A stretch of DNA of 12,927 nt from Pseudomonadota bacterium (GCA_026400695.1 JAPLON010000114.1:1-12927), one strand, 5' to 3'; counted from the stretch's first letter, positions 1 through 7,642 are shown. Notes: generated from the letters alone by a model not told the origin. Numbers and translations: made by a program.

Positions 1-1
1 A

Positions 2-94
2 TGTGCCTTTGGTTTTGGCTTTGGTGCACCAAGCTTGGGCTATGGTAGTTTGGCTTGTCTCTTTGAGGACTGTGGTATTGGATCAAAACCTTAA
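2..94 (+). CDS. Possible C-terminal tail of a Gly/Phe-rich reading frame, cut by the left edge
   Basis: An open frame enters from the left edge and ends with TAA at 92-94, giving about 30 residues. The tail is rich in Gly, Phe and Ser with an alternating F-G pattern near the beginning and three Cys. There is no start codon in the window, so if it is a gene, most of it lies to the left. A short open stretch in the same frame at 416-574 repeats the residues AFGFG, encoded by an identical 11-nt DNA run (5-15 and 506-516), but it lacks a start codon. I do not recognise the protein; it could equally be a chance open frame or a decayed gene. Confidence 0.25.
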   Translation, partial: CAFGFGFGAPSLGYGSLACLFEDCGIGSKP

Positions 95-396
95 TACTAA
101 AAACTGTCTCAATAAAGTAACTCTGTAGCTATTGGTAATAGCGTTGATCCTTAGATTTGTGGACCCCCTAAATATGATGATAACCATTTTATATGAAACT
201 ATGCCTAAAAATATTGAGGTGGCAAATTAATCAATGAAATACAAAAAAGTTTACTAGCTTGCATAGCTTACTATTCTGGGCTTGGGGGCCCACCCGGCCA
301 AAAAAATTACGGTTCCCACCCCACCGCGCACCACAACAAAACCATGCCGTTGCCCTGAATTTTGCCAAATTATGGCTAAAACAGTGCATCCTTTAC

Positions 397-415
397 TTAA
401 AGATTTCGTCTTTAA
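397..415. repeat. Perfect 7-bp inverted repeat (hairpin 1)
   Basis: TTAAAGA at 397-403 pairs perfectly with TCTTTAA at 409-415 around a 5-nt loop. It is AT-rich and weak by itself. It is the first of four perfect dyads in this gene-free segment. Confidence 0.5.
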
Positions 416-473
416 TCAAAGTTGTTCTATACTCAGCTTACGATATCGGTAGGCCAGCATTATAACAAAGCAT

Positions 474-537
474 CTTTTGGAAAACATTCCAAAAGGGAGG
501 CCATCGCCTTTGGTTTCGGACCAGACTACTTCTGGTC
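474..537. repeat. Cluster of three perfect hairpins within 64 bp
   Basis: Three consecutive perfect inverted repeats are visible. CTTTTGGAA (474-482) pairs with TTCCAAAAG (487-495) over a 4-nt loop. AGGC (498-501) pairs with GCCT (506-509) over a 4-nt loop. GACCAGA (519-525) pairs with TCTGGTC (531-537) over a 5-nt loop. None is followed by a T-run on either strand, so they do not look like simple terminators. The arrangement is what one expects of a folded RNA or of a nested mobile-element end; I recognise no known RNA family in it. Dyads fold on both strands, so orientation is unknown. Confidence 0.5.
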
Positions 538-656
538 AGTCTTACTACCTATAGTTAAAATAACACTTAATTATTAATAATTGGTTATTATTTAAAAATA
601 CTTTGTGTCCGATATCTCAATTTAGATTTTTCAATTAAATCCAATAGTGGTTTTTT

Positions 657-3011
657 CTATAGAAATGATGGTTGCTGAATAGGAAGATACAGCGTTACTT
701 GTGTGCCATCATTAACTTTTGAGCTTAAAAATACTTGGCCTTGGTGTAGCTCTACTAACCTTTTTACTAGAGGCAAGCCTAATCCGGCTCCCTTTTTTGT
801 GGTGTGGATTCTAGATCCATTAGAAAACATTTCAAATATTTTTTGTTGATCAGAATCATTAATACCAACTCCATTATCAATTACGCTTATTCCAATCATA
901 TTTGGCTGATCCTGTACATTAAATGCAACAATACTAATCCGCCCACCAGGTAGTGTAAATTTTAATGAATTGCTAAGTAAATTGAACATAACATGCTTTA
1001 GGCGTTTTTCGTCGCCATTAAATATTTCAGCATTGCAATTGTTAGTAATTGTTAGTTCTACTCCTTGGTCAAAAGCACGATTTTTAATTAGTGCTGAACA
1101 GGATTCTAAAAATTGTTTTAATTCTATTTCATGGTAATGCAAAGTTAATTTACCAGCCTCAATGCTTGCTAAGTCAATCATGTCACTAATTAGTTGCATC
1201 AATTTTTGGCTAGATTCAGAGATTCCTTGGCAATAATCAATTTGGCGTTCATTCAACGGTCCAAAATATTGATTGCGCAGTATATCAATAAACCCTGCAA
1301 TGGTATTAAGTGGAGCTCGCAATTCGTAAGATACATGGGATATAAAATCAGTTTTTAAATGGTCAGCTTGTTCCAAGGCTTCGTTACGTTCTCTAATTGT
1401 TTGCTCAAATTTCCAACTGTCTGAAATATCTACAAAACTGAATAAATGCGAACCATCTGGTAGCGGAATATAAGAGATTTGAATTTTTAGGTTATTTGCT
1501 GAATCAAGTAGTTCTTTTGTAGGAGAGCGATTTTCACAAAGTTCATAAATATGGCTGCTCCAATAATTAAAAGATTGATCTGGTAGTAGAGGTTTGGTCA
1601 ATTGAAAAATATCACTTACGTGAGTTCCTGGTTTGCATTGATCGTCATTAATTTTTAAAAGTTTACTAAAGGCTTTGTTGTAAAGGCGCAAACGAAGGTC
1701 ACTTCCAACCACGGCTAGTCCTTCATGTAAATTATCAATGGTTTCTTTTTGTACTGCCAAAAGGGTATTGTACCCTCTTTCAAGGGCCAACTTATCTGTA
1801 ATATCTTCAAATACCATCAAGATTCCACCCATACCGTGTGGGCATACGGTCATTTTAAGAAATGAGCCATCAGGTTGATGGTGAATTTCTTGGATTGGTT
1901 CAAAAACTGTGTTGAATAGGGCGTTACGTTTTTCCTTATGCTGTGGGAAGTTGTTAACTTCCTGCATTTTTCTTCGGGTACGAAGATCCTCTAAAATTTC
2001 ACCAAATTGAGGATTACTGTAAAGAAATGATTCTTGAAAACCAAACATTTTTAAATAAGCCGAATTAAAATACTGCAAGCGTGTGTTTGCGCCGTAAATG
2101 GCAATTGAATCAGAAAGATTTTCCAAAATTTCTTTGTGGGCTAACTCTTCGCGCTGGCGATCACTTTGCCATTCCTCAAATTGAGTAATATCTCTGGCAA
2201 AACCAATTATTCCTTTTTTAGGTACAGGAATTTCTTGAATCTCAAGCAAGCGCCTATGGCCATTAAGAACAGCATGTTGTTGGGAAGTAATAGTTTCTGT
2301 TTGTTCATTGCTTGCAACGGGCCTCTTGGTTATCTCTAGGCTTTCTGCAACTACTCTTGCTACTGAAGTATCAAGTGCTTTTGCGTAAAAGCTATTGCAA
2401 TGTTTAATTCTACCTTGGGGATCACGAAACCAAATCGCCATTGGTAGGTTACTAACGTATTGACGCAGCATATCTAATTCTTGTTCAAATTCAATGAATT
2501 GGCGTTGTTGGCGCCTTAAATCATTTGAAGTAGATGTAACGTCCTGCAAACTTAAAATAATAATTTGTTTATTACCAATATTTTTAGGAGATAAAACTTT
2601 TTGATATTTTTCAAATTCAATTAAATAGCCATTTACAATCAGTTCACGCTCGTGGGGTTGGTCAATCGTTAATTGCAGGCTAAATTCCCCTCCATAGGCA
2701 TAAAGGTGTTGTAGGGCACGTTGAAATTGGCTTAATGACGATTGGCCAAATAGCCTGAAAATTTCCTGTAAGTTAAAAGATTGGTGGTCATTAATACCAA
2801 GGAGTTTTAAAAAATTTTTAGAGGTCGTTACATTGTCTTCACCAACAGACCAACAGCACCAAGAAAACGGCAAATTATGCACTAAAATGCGATAGGCAAC
2901 TAAACTTTCATCGATAATTTGTTTTTGCAAAACAAGGCGTCGATAAGCAATCCCTAAAATTATAAAGGCTATTAGTAGGGTAAATACTATGTAAACCAAG
3001 GATTGAGGCAC
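657..3011 (-). CDS. divL: DivL-type PAS-domain pseudo-histidine kinase (Tyr in place of the catalytic His)
   Basis: Membrane-anchored regulator of 784 aa. In Caulobacter, DivL (769 aa) binds phosphorylated DivK and controls the kinase CckA and thereby CtrA. Seen here: one N-terminal membrane helix (about residues 5-23), then four PAS-like segments (roughly 36-160, 185-280, 295-405 and 425-535). A linker helix leads to the dimerisation domain, where the H-box at 556-569 reads SYELRAPLN, so Tyr562 stands where histidine kinases have His. Tyr562 is encoded by TAC on the complement of 1326-1328. The ATPase domain keeps its N-box (Asn681), G1 box (DNGVG, 712-716) and G2 box (GAGLGL, 741-746). Length, anchor, PAS number and Tyr together identify DivL. 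The start is GTG at 3011; an in-frame stop lies three codons upstream and no clear Shine-Dalgarno is visible, so it is likely but not certain. It diverges from rlmN with 166 bp between. Confidence 0.9.
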   Translation of the reverse strand: MPQSLVYIVFTLLIAFIILGIAYRRLVLQKQIIDESLVAYRILVHNLPFSWCCWSVGEDNVTTSKNFLKLLGINDHQSFNLQEIFRLFGQSSLSQFQRALQHLYAYGGEFSLQLTIDQPHERELIVNGYLIEFEKYQKVLSPKNIGNKQIIILSLQDVTSTSNDLRRQQRQFIEFEQELDMLRQYVSNLPMAIWFRDPQGRIKHCNSFYAKALDTSVARVVAESLEITKRPVASNEQTETITSQQHAVLNGHRRLLEIQEIPVPKKGIIGFARDITQFEEWQSDRQREELAHKEILENLSDSIAIYGANTRLQYFNSAYLKMFGFQESFLYSNPQFGEILEDLRTRRKMQEVNNFPQHKEKRNALFNTVFEPIQEIHHQPDGSFLKMTVCPHGMGGILMVFEDITDKLALERGYNTLLAVQKETIDNLHEGLAVVGSDLRLRLYNKAFSKLLKINDDQCKPGTHVSDIFQLTKPLLPDQSFNYWSSHIYELCENRSPTKELLDSANNLKIQISYIPLPDGSHLFSFVDISDSWKFEQTIRERNEALEQADHLKTDFISHVSYELRAPLNTIAGFIDILRNQYFGPLNERQIDYCQGISESSQKLMQLISDMIDLASIEAGKLTLHYHEIELKQFLESCSALIKNRAFDQGVELTITNNCNAEIFNGDEKRLKHVMFNLLSNSLKFTLPGGRISIVAFNVQDQPNMIGISVIDNGVGINDSDQQKIFEMFSNGSRIHTTKKGAGLGLPLVKRLVELHQGQVFLSSKVNDGTQVTLYLPIQQPSFL

Positions 3012-3142
3012 TACAATTTAAATCGCAACTTTTCTTCATCGTAGCTGGGCATTGAGCCGTTGCAAAGATTAATTTTGGTAAATCATTTTTTGGTTCATGT
3101 ATACCTTCTAACTCATGGTCTAAAATTTGCTGCACACACCCC

Positions 3143-3171
3143 TTGTTTATCAGCCAAATAGTTACTATATC
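3143..3171 (+). promoter_or_regulatory. Predicted sigma70-type promoter of rlmN, implying a leaderless mRNA
   Basis: A -35-like TTGTTT (3143-3148) and a -10-like TATATC (3166-3171) are separated by 17 bp. The -10 ends only 6 nt before the rlmN ATG, so transcription would begin at or next to the A of the start codon. This agrees with the absence of a Shine-Dalgarno sequence before rlmN. The hexamers match the consensus only partly. Confidence 0.4.
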
Positions 3172-3177
3172 TAGTCC

Positions 3178-4275
3178 ATGACAAAAATAAATATTATTGG
3201 CGAAAGCCGTGAATCACTAGCAACCCAATTTAGTCAATTGGGATTACCTTCTTTTCGTGTTCAGCAGGTGTGGAACTGGTTGTACCACCATGGGGTGCGT
3301 AGTTTTGATTTGATGAATAATATTTCAAACGATGTGCGCAATAAGCTGGCCGAACATTATGTTATTGAACGACCAGTTGTTTCTAATGCGCAAAGCTCAA
3401 CTGATGGAACTCAAAAGTGGCTACTGCGTTTTGACGATGGCCAAGAGGCCGAGACCGTGCACATTCCAGAGGTTGACCGCGGTACTTTGTGCATTTCATC
3501 CCAAATCGGTTGCACCCTTACCTGCACGTTTTGCCATACAGGTACACAAATGCTTGTACGCAATTTAACCGCATCTGAAATTGTTGGCCAAGTTATGATG
3601 GCGCGTGATGTATTCTGTGAATGGCCAACTCCCTTTAGTAACCGCCACATTAGTAATGTTGTGCTTATGGGCATGGGTGAGCCTTTGTATAATTATGAAA
3701 ATGTTGCAACCGCCATTAAAATTTTGACTGATGAAAAAGGCATTTGTCTTTCCCGTCGTAAAATTACCTTGTCTACCTCTGGGGTCGTGCCAATGATTGA
3801 GCGTTGTGGCGAAGAATTAGGGGTTGGTTTGGCGATCTCTTTGCATGCGACAAATGATGAGTTGCGCAATAAATTGGTTCCTTTGAACAAAAAATATCCT
3901 TTAAAAGATCTGCTGGAAGCGTGCCGTAACTACCCTAACCTTAGCAATGCCCGCCGCATTACTTTTGAATACGTTATGCTTAAGGGAGTAAATGATTCGC
4001 TGGCAGATGCTAGGCGTTTGGTGCAATTGATTAAGGGTATCCCTGCCAAAATTAATCTGATTCCGTTTAACCCATGGCCGAATAGTCCTTATGAATGCTC
4101 TACTTCTCAGGCAATCTCTGCATTTGCTGAAGTGGTTTATAGGGCAGGGTATGCGTCTCCTGTGCGCACTCCTCGTGGGCGTGATATTTTGGCAGCTTGT
4201 GGTCAATTAAAATCTGAAAGTTTGCGCAAACGTAAAGCTATAATTTCTAAAGAAATCGAAGAAACAGCAGCCTAA
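3178..4275 (+). CDS. rlmN: Dual-specificity 23S rRNA A2503 / tRNA A37 C2-methyltransferase RlmN
   Basis: Radical-SAM enzyme of 365 aa that methylates C2 of A2503 in 23S rRNA and, in many bacteria, A37 of some tRNAs, which supports translational fidelity. The [4Fe-4S] cluster motif CxxxCxxC is at Cys112, Cys116 and Cys119. The two Cys of the methyl-transfer mechanism are present by position: Cys105, seven residues before the cluster as in the E. coli enzyme, and Cys341 in the C-terminal AACGQL. The SAM-binding GMGEPL lies at 165-170. The N-terminal part (about 1-90) is the usual RNA-binding accessory domain. Length is normal. ATG at 3178 is the first possible start, because an in-frame TAG lies at 3172-3174. 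It is transcribed alone, divergent from divL and convergent with the hybrid kinase gene (55 bp between stops). Confidence 0.97.
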   Translation: MTKINIIGESRESLATQFSQLGLPSFRVQQVWNWLYHHGVRSFDLMNNISNDVRNKLAEHYVIERPVVSNAQSSTDGTQKWLLRFDDGQEAETVHIPEVDRGTLCISSQIGCTLTCTFCHTGTQMLVRNLTASEIVGQVMMARDVFCEWPTPFSNRHISNVVLMGMGEPLYNYENVATAIKILTDEKGICLSRRKITLSTSGVVPMIERCGEELGVGLAISLHATNDELRNKLVPLNKKYPLKDLLEACRNYPNLSNARRITFEYVMLKGVNDSLADARRLVQLIKGIPAKINLIPFNPWPNSPYECSTSQAISAFAEVVYRAGYASPVRTPRGRDILAACGQLKSESLRKRKAIISKEIEETAA

Positions 4276-4330
4276 CTGCCATAAACACTTATACCATTTT
4301 CCATACTCATTTTATGTAGATTTTGCTATA

Positions 4331-6007
4331 TCAAACATGTGATATATTTCTATATATCACAGGGCTTCGACTAATAGACTTCTTCATACGAAGCGGAGTA
4401 GGAGAGCTAGCTCGTAAAACTTCCTCAGCACCAATAGAAGGAAATTCAAAATATGAATCTAGTATTTTGAAAAAATTCTCTCTCGAAATAGGCTTTAATA
4501 AACAATCATCCATACCAGCAGCCATAAATTCATCGCCATTACATGCACCGGAAATTGAAACCATAATTGGTGGTACTCCACCCAGTTTTAAAATATCTGC
4601 AACAATTTCAGAGCCTTTTTTTCCATTATCTGTTGTTTCATCTAAAAACAATATGTCGTACGGTTCCGCTTTATGCGCATCAAACGCTAAATCACCTGAT
4701 GTAAAACAATGAACGTTAGTAGGTTCTTCTTTTTCATCAAAATTAACTAGCCCATAGAATACACAGTGACGGAAAAGTGTTTTTAGTATACTTTCTTGAT
4801 CATCAGCTATTGCTATTCTTAGTTTGGTTTTTTCTATTTTTCGTTTGGGTGCTTTTTCTTTTTTAATGGGAAGATTTTTAGCGACATAATCCTCGTTTAA
4901 CACAACAGGTACATTGACCAGGAATGTTGTTCCTCTACCAATTTCAGATAAAACACTTATTGTGCCGCTCATCGCTTCAATCAAGCTCTTACAACTAGAT
5001 AGCCCAATCCCTGAACCAGGTTTGTGACTAGTCTCTTTTGCACGGTACCTAAATCCAAACAATTTACTTTGTGTTTCAATGCTCATGCCGACTCCGTTAT
5101 CAATAACGCTAAATCTGCAGACCCATGTGGCTACATCTTCATAGGCATTTACTTGCAATCTTACATCTGGCTTATGAACATCAGAACTATAATGAATAGC
5201 ATTCTTAAGCAGATTATAAAGAATACGAACCATTGCAAAAGAATGTTCCGGGTTAGAAAATTTAAACCTTTCTAAGCATGGCAGCGCACTCAATGATAAT
5301 TCGGTATTACCTCTAACTGCGCTAAAAGAACACAAGGAAATAGCCGTTTTTGCTACTTCGTATGCATTTTTTGGTTTTGGAGATGCTAATGGAGAGGATT
5401 TTGATTGATGAATTTTTGAAATTAGTTCGCAAATAATGGAAAAGCTAGATTCAGATGCACTAATTGAAGCGGGTGTTACGGCTAAAAATTCAAACTTTTC
5501 CTGCAAATCATTCAAAAAATGATTAATATCATGAATGTATCCATGAATTTCTTCAGATGCATCATCGGAAAAATTTTGTCTAAGTAGCCCAGCAATATCT
5601 GGTACTAATTTTAGTCCTGTTTTAAAATCTCCCGATTTTATTAGTTTTTGTAGGTCACTTAACGCACCATTAACTGTAAGAGAAACTTGTTCTTTATATT
5701 TTTCAGCCTTTTTTTGTAGTACTTTTTGTTGATCATTAGTAACGAGAGCGTTATACATGGAAGTAACTGGTGGGGCAGCTCTTAGCACTACTGGAGCATT
5801 ACCTACAAATGCTATAGAAGCACGAGAATCAGGAGAGTTACGTGTGGTTGGAGTTATTTTACTTTTTTTAGTGCTACTGCAGCATGTTACTAGGCGTTCA
5901 AAAAAACCAAAACAACATGAACCAGATGATACTTCATCTGGTTCCATTGCTGTAGACGCATACACCGAACTCAACTGTAATGAAGCCGCAACTAAAACCC
6001 TTACCAT
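4331..6007 (-). CDS. Hybrid histidine kinase with receiver domain and an apparent N-terminal signal peptide
   Basis: Two-component protein of 558 aa. Residues 1-20 look like a Sec signal peptide (Arg3, hydrophobic core 4-17, possible cleavage after VYA or STA), followed by two Cys pairs (31-32, 42-43). No other membrane helix is evident. A helical region (90-200) carries YIHDINHFLNDL; its HDxNxxL pattern resembles the HDFNNLL H-box of CckA, so His159 is the candidate phospho-acceptor. The ATPase domain has an N-box around Asn265 and Asn269, DNGVG at 303-307 and GSGIGL at 331-336. After a Lys-rich linker (380-396) comes a receiver with acidic pair Asp402/Asp403, phospho-acceptor Asp456, Ser486 and Lys505. 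The canonical MP after the Asp is missing. There is no PAS or other recognised sensor. The exported-looking N-terminus conflicts with a need for cytosolic ATP. A start at Met21 would remove it but has no ribosome site. Downstream of glmM with its own promoter. Confidence 0.85.
   Translation of the reverse strand: MVRVLVAASLQLSSVYASTAMEPDEVSSGSCCFGFFERLVTCCSSTKKSKITPTTRNSPDSRASIAFVGNAPVVLRAAPPVTSMYNALVTNDQQKVLQKKAEKYKEQVSLTVNGALSDLQKLIKSGDFKTGLKLVPDIAGLLRQNFSDDASEEIHGYIHDINHFLNDLQEKFEFLAVTPASISASESSFSIICELISKIHQSKSSPLASPKPKNAYEVAKTAISLCSFSAVRGNTELSLSALPCLERFKFSNPEHSFAMVRILYNLLKNAIHYSSDVHKPDVRLQVNAYEDVATWVCRFSVIDNGVGMSIETQSKLFGFRYRAKETSHKPGSGIGLSSCKSLIEAMSGTISVLSEIGRGTTFLVNVPVVLNEDYVAKNLPIKKEKAPKRKIEKTKLRIAIADDQESILKTLFRHCVFYGLVNFDEKEEPTNVHCFTSGDLAFDAHKAEPYDILFLDETTDNGKKGSEIVADILKLGGVPPIMVSISGACNGDEFMAAGMDDCLLKPISRENFFKILDSYFEFPSIGAEEVLRASSPTPLRMKKSISRSPVIYRNISHV
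4338..4361. repeat. Perfect 10-bp inverted repeat inside the 3' end of the hybrid kinase gene
   Basis: TGTGATATAT (4338-4347) is mirrored exactly by ATATATCACA (4352-4361) around a 4-nt loop. It lies in the last ten codons of the kinase gene and 62 bp past the rlmN stop, between converging genes. Neither strand shows a T-run directly after it, so it is at best a weak bidirectional terminator or a 3'-end stabiliser. The TGTGA/TCACA ends recall CRP sites, but the spacing is wrong for that family. Confidence 0.45.
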
Positions 6008-6039
6008 AAAGAATCACTAAAAAACACCAACAACTGACC

Positions 6040-6068
6040 TTTATAACATAACAAGCAAAAAATACCAA
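6040..6068 (-). promoter_or_regulatory. Predicted sigma70-type promoter of the hybrid kinase gene
   Basis: On the minus strand a -35-like TTGGTA (6063-6068) and a -10-like TATAAA (6040-6045) are separated by exactly 17 bp. Transcription would start near 6033, giving a leader of about 25 nt before the ATG at 6007. This is the best consensus promoter I see in the window. Confidence 0.5.
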
Positions 6069-6170
6069 TATATTATTTTTTAAAACAAGTATTTATTAAA
6101 AATTATCTTTATCTTAAGGCGTGGTTCACTTGGCAAATTAACTTCGTTATGAATTGTGGCCGTAATGTTT

Positions 6171-7547
6171 CTATGAAGCTTTGTCTATGGCTGAGATGGT
6201 GCAGCTGATGTTCTTTATAACGTCATTTAAAAGGTTAGCATCGTCACCTTGAGCCATAATGCGAATCAATGGCTCTGTACCTGATTGACGCACAAGTAAC
6301 CTTCCAAAATTTTCAAGTCGATTGGCTGCAGCATCAATCACACAGCGAATACGATCATCATTAAGGTTAATGGCATTTTGGGTGCGTATGTTATGTAGTA
6401 TCTGCGGAACCGGTTCAAAAGTATGGCCAATTTCACTAGCTGGAATGTTTTCGGCGACCATTAGGGCTAATACCTGAAGTGCTGCTAATAGGCCATCTCC
6501 GGTTGTTGCATAATCACTTAAAATTATGTGTCCTGACTGTTCTCCGCCTACGTTGCAGCCTTTTGCTTGCATCATTTCTAAAACGTGTTTATCCCCAACG
6601 TTTGAACGAAAGAGTTGTAATCCCTTGCCTGCTAAGAATCGTTCTAAACCAAGGTTTGACATTTGTGTGGCAACAATTCCTGAACCTTTTAGGAGCCCCC
6701 GTTCAAGCCATAATTTAGCAATTAGAGCCATGATCTGGTCGCCGTCTAGGATTTTCCCTTTTTCATCAATCACGATTAGGCGATCGGCATCACCGTCTAA
6801 GGCTATACCAATATTTGCCTGATGCTTAACCACAGCGCTTTGTAATGACTCAACATGGGTTGCGCCGCATTCTAAGTTAATGTTAACTCCATCAGGAGTA
6901 TTGCCAATAGCTATGACATCAGCGCCTAATTCCCAAAGCACTTGTGGAGCTACCTTATACGCTGCTCCATTAGCACAATCAACCACAATTTTTAATCCAT
7001 CCAGGCGCATGCCCTTAGGAAAGCTAGATTTAACGAATTCGTTGTAACGTCCTAATGCATCATCAACTCTTCGAGCTTTTCCAAAATTTTCTGCAGCTGC
7101 TAGTGAAAAATTCCCTTTATGGGTTAATTCTTCAATATGGCGTTCTTGCTCGCAATTTAGCTTGAAACCTTGCGCATCAAAAAATTTAATCCCGTTGTCT
7201 TTAAAAGGATTATGGGACGCTGAAATCATAACGCCAAGATGGGCGCGTAGTGTGCGAGTTAGCATTGCCACGGCTGGAGTTGGCAATGGGCCAAGTAACA
7301 TAACATCTATACCCATGCTCACAAACCCTGAAGTTAATGCTGATTCTAGCATATACCCAGAAAGCCTTGTGTCTTTACCAATTACAACTGTTGGCCTGTG
7401 CTGCTTTGACGTAGATGTTTTTGTATTTTCTACTAGGTACTGAGAAACAGCCATTGCTACTTTTTGGATAATATCTGGAGTCATCGGTGTTTCATTGACT
7501 GCTCCACGAATGCCATCAGTGCCAAATAATTTCATAGGTTTTCTCAT
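6171..7547 (-). CDS. glmM: Phosphoglucosamine mutase GlmM
   Basis: Converts glucosamine-6-phosphate to glucosamine-1-phosphate in the cytosol, on the route to UDP-N-acetylglucosamine for peptidoglycan and lipopolysaccharide. The 458-aa protein shows the four signatures of the alpha-D-phosphohexomutase family in order: the phosphoserine loop ISASHNP with catalytic Ser111, the Mg-binding DGDADR (Asp251, Asp253, Asp255), the sugar-binding GGEQSGH (334-340) and the phosphate-binding RQSGTEPLIR (420-429). GTDGIRG near the N-terminus is also typical. Length is normal for GlmM. Start chosen at ATG 7547, with a purine-rich AAGGAA 9 nt upstream; ATG at 7535 is an alternative that removes four residues. 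It follows mnmA on the same strand after 95 bp that contain a palindromic repeat. No obvious terminator is seen after its stop. Confidence 0.97.
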   Translation of the reverse strand: MRKPMKLFGTDGIRGAVNETPMTPDIIQKVAMAVSQYLVENTKTSTSKQHRPTVVIGKDTRLSGYMLESALTSGFVSMGIDVMLLGPLPTPAVAMLTRTLRAHLGVMISASHNPFKDNGIKFFDAQGFKLNCEQERHIEELTHKGNFSLAAAENFGKARRVDDALGRYNEFVKSSFPKGMRLDGLKIVVDCANGAAYKVAPQVLWELGADVIAIGNTPDGVNINLECGATHVESLQSAVVKHQANIGIALDGDADRLIVIDEKGKILDGDQIMALIAKLWLERGLLKGSGIVATQMSNLGLERFLAGKGLQLFRSNVGDKHVLEMMQAKGCNVGGEQSGHIILSDYATTGDGLLAALQVLALMVAENIPASEIGHTFEPVPQILHNIRTQNAINLNDDRIRCVIDAAANRLENFGRLLVRQSGTEPLIRIMAQGDDANLLNDVIKNISCTISAIDKAS

Positions 7548-7566
7548 TACTTTTATTTCCTTTTCT

Positions 7567-7630
7567 TGTCATTCCCGCGTAGGCGGGAATCTATTTTGTA
7601 AGATGGATCCACGCTTTCGCGAGGATGACA
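7567..7630. repeat. 64-bp palindromic intergenic repeat (TGTCATTCCCGC type)
   Basis: The element starts with TGTCATTCCCGCG (7567-7579) and ends with CGCGAGGATGACA (7618-7630). The left arm carries its own inner hairpin, ATTCCCGC (7571-7578) against GCGGGAAT (7583-7590). The right arm is an imperfect mirror with several substitutions, suggesting decay. Repeats of the form GTCATTCCCGC...GCGGGAAT are widespread between genes of many proteobacteria (established). It lies between the mnmA and glmM coding regions, ending 12 bp before the mnmA stop codon, so a polycistronic mRNA would contain it as a strong hairpin. No second copy is seen in this window. Confidence 0.75.
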
Positions 7631-7642
7631 CCGAATTTATTC

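Larger units (their letters stand above)
95..656. other. 562-bp stretch without an intact gene
   Basis: No frame here has a convincing start, ribosome site and protein-like composition; all three plus-strand frames are broken by frequent stops. It contains a GC-rich patch (about 283-353) that stands out from the AT-rich surroundings, and a series of perfect small hairpins between 397 and 537, listed separately. The 68-codon open frame at 259-465 was judged spurious. The region could be a decayed gene, a structured RNA locus, or the 3' flank of the gene that ends to its right on the minus strand. Confidence 0.5.

Noticed and set aside
259..465. 68-codon plus-strand frame in the left gene-free region
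   Set aside because: No Shine-Dalgarno, odd composition driven by the GC-rich patch, and it crosses the hairpin at 397-415; probably chance.
555..570. TTAA pair resembling a CtrA box
   Set aside because: The spacing between the TTAA elements is 8, not 7, and it has no downstream gene in the right orientation.
2908..3135. 75-codon minus-strand frame overlapping the start of divL
   Set aside because: It begins with GTG without a ribosome site, overlaps about 100 bp of divL in another frame and has no recognisable features; treated as a shadow frame, although its intergenic half reads somewhat protein-like.
4338..4361. CRP-type operator
   Set aside because: The outer TGTGA and TCACA match the half-sites, but the distance between them is 14 bp and not 6, and the site is inside the 3' end of a gene.
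4323..4712. 129-codon plus-strand frame opposite the end of the hybrid kinase gene
   Set aside because: It lies antisense to the receiver domain coding sequence, whose motifs are clear; a shadow frame.
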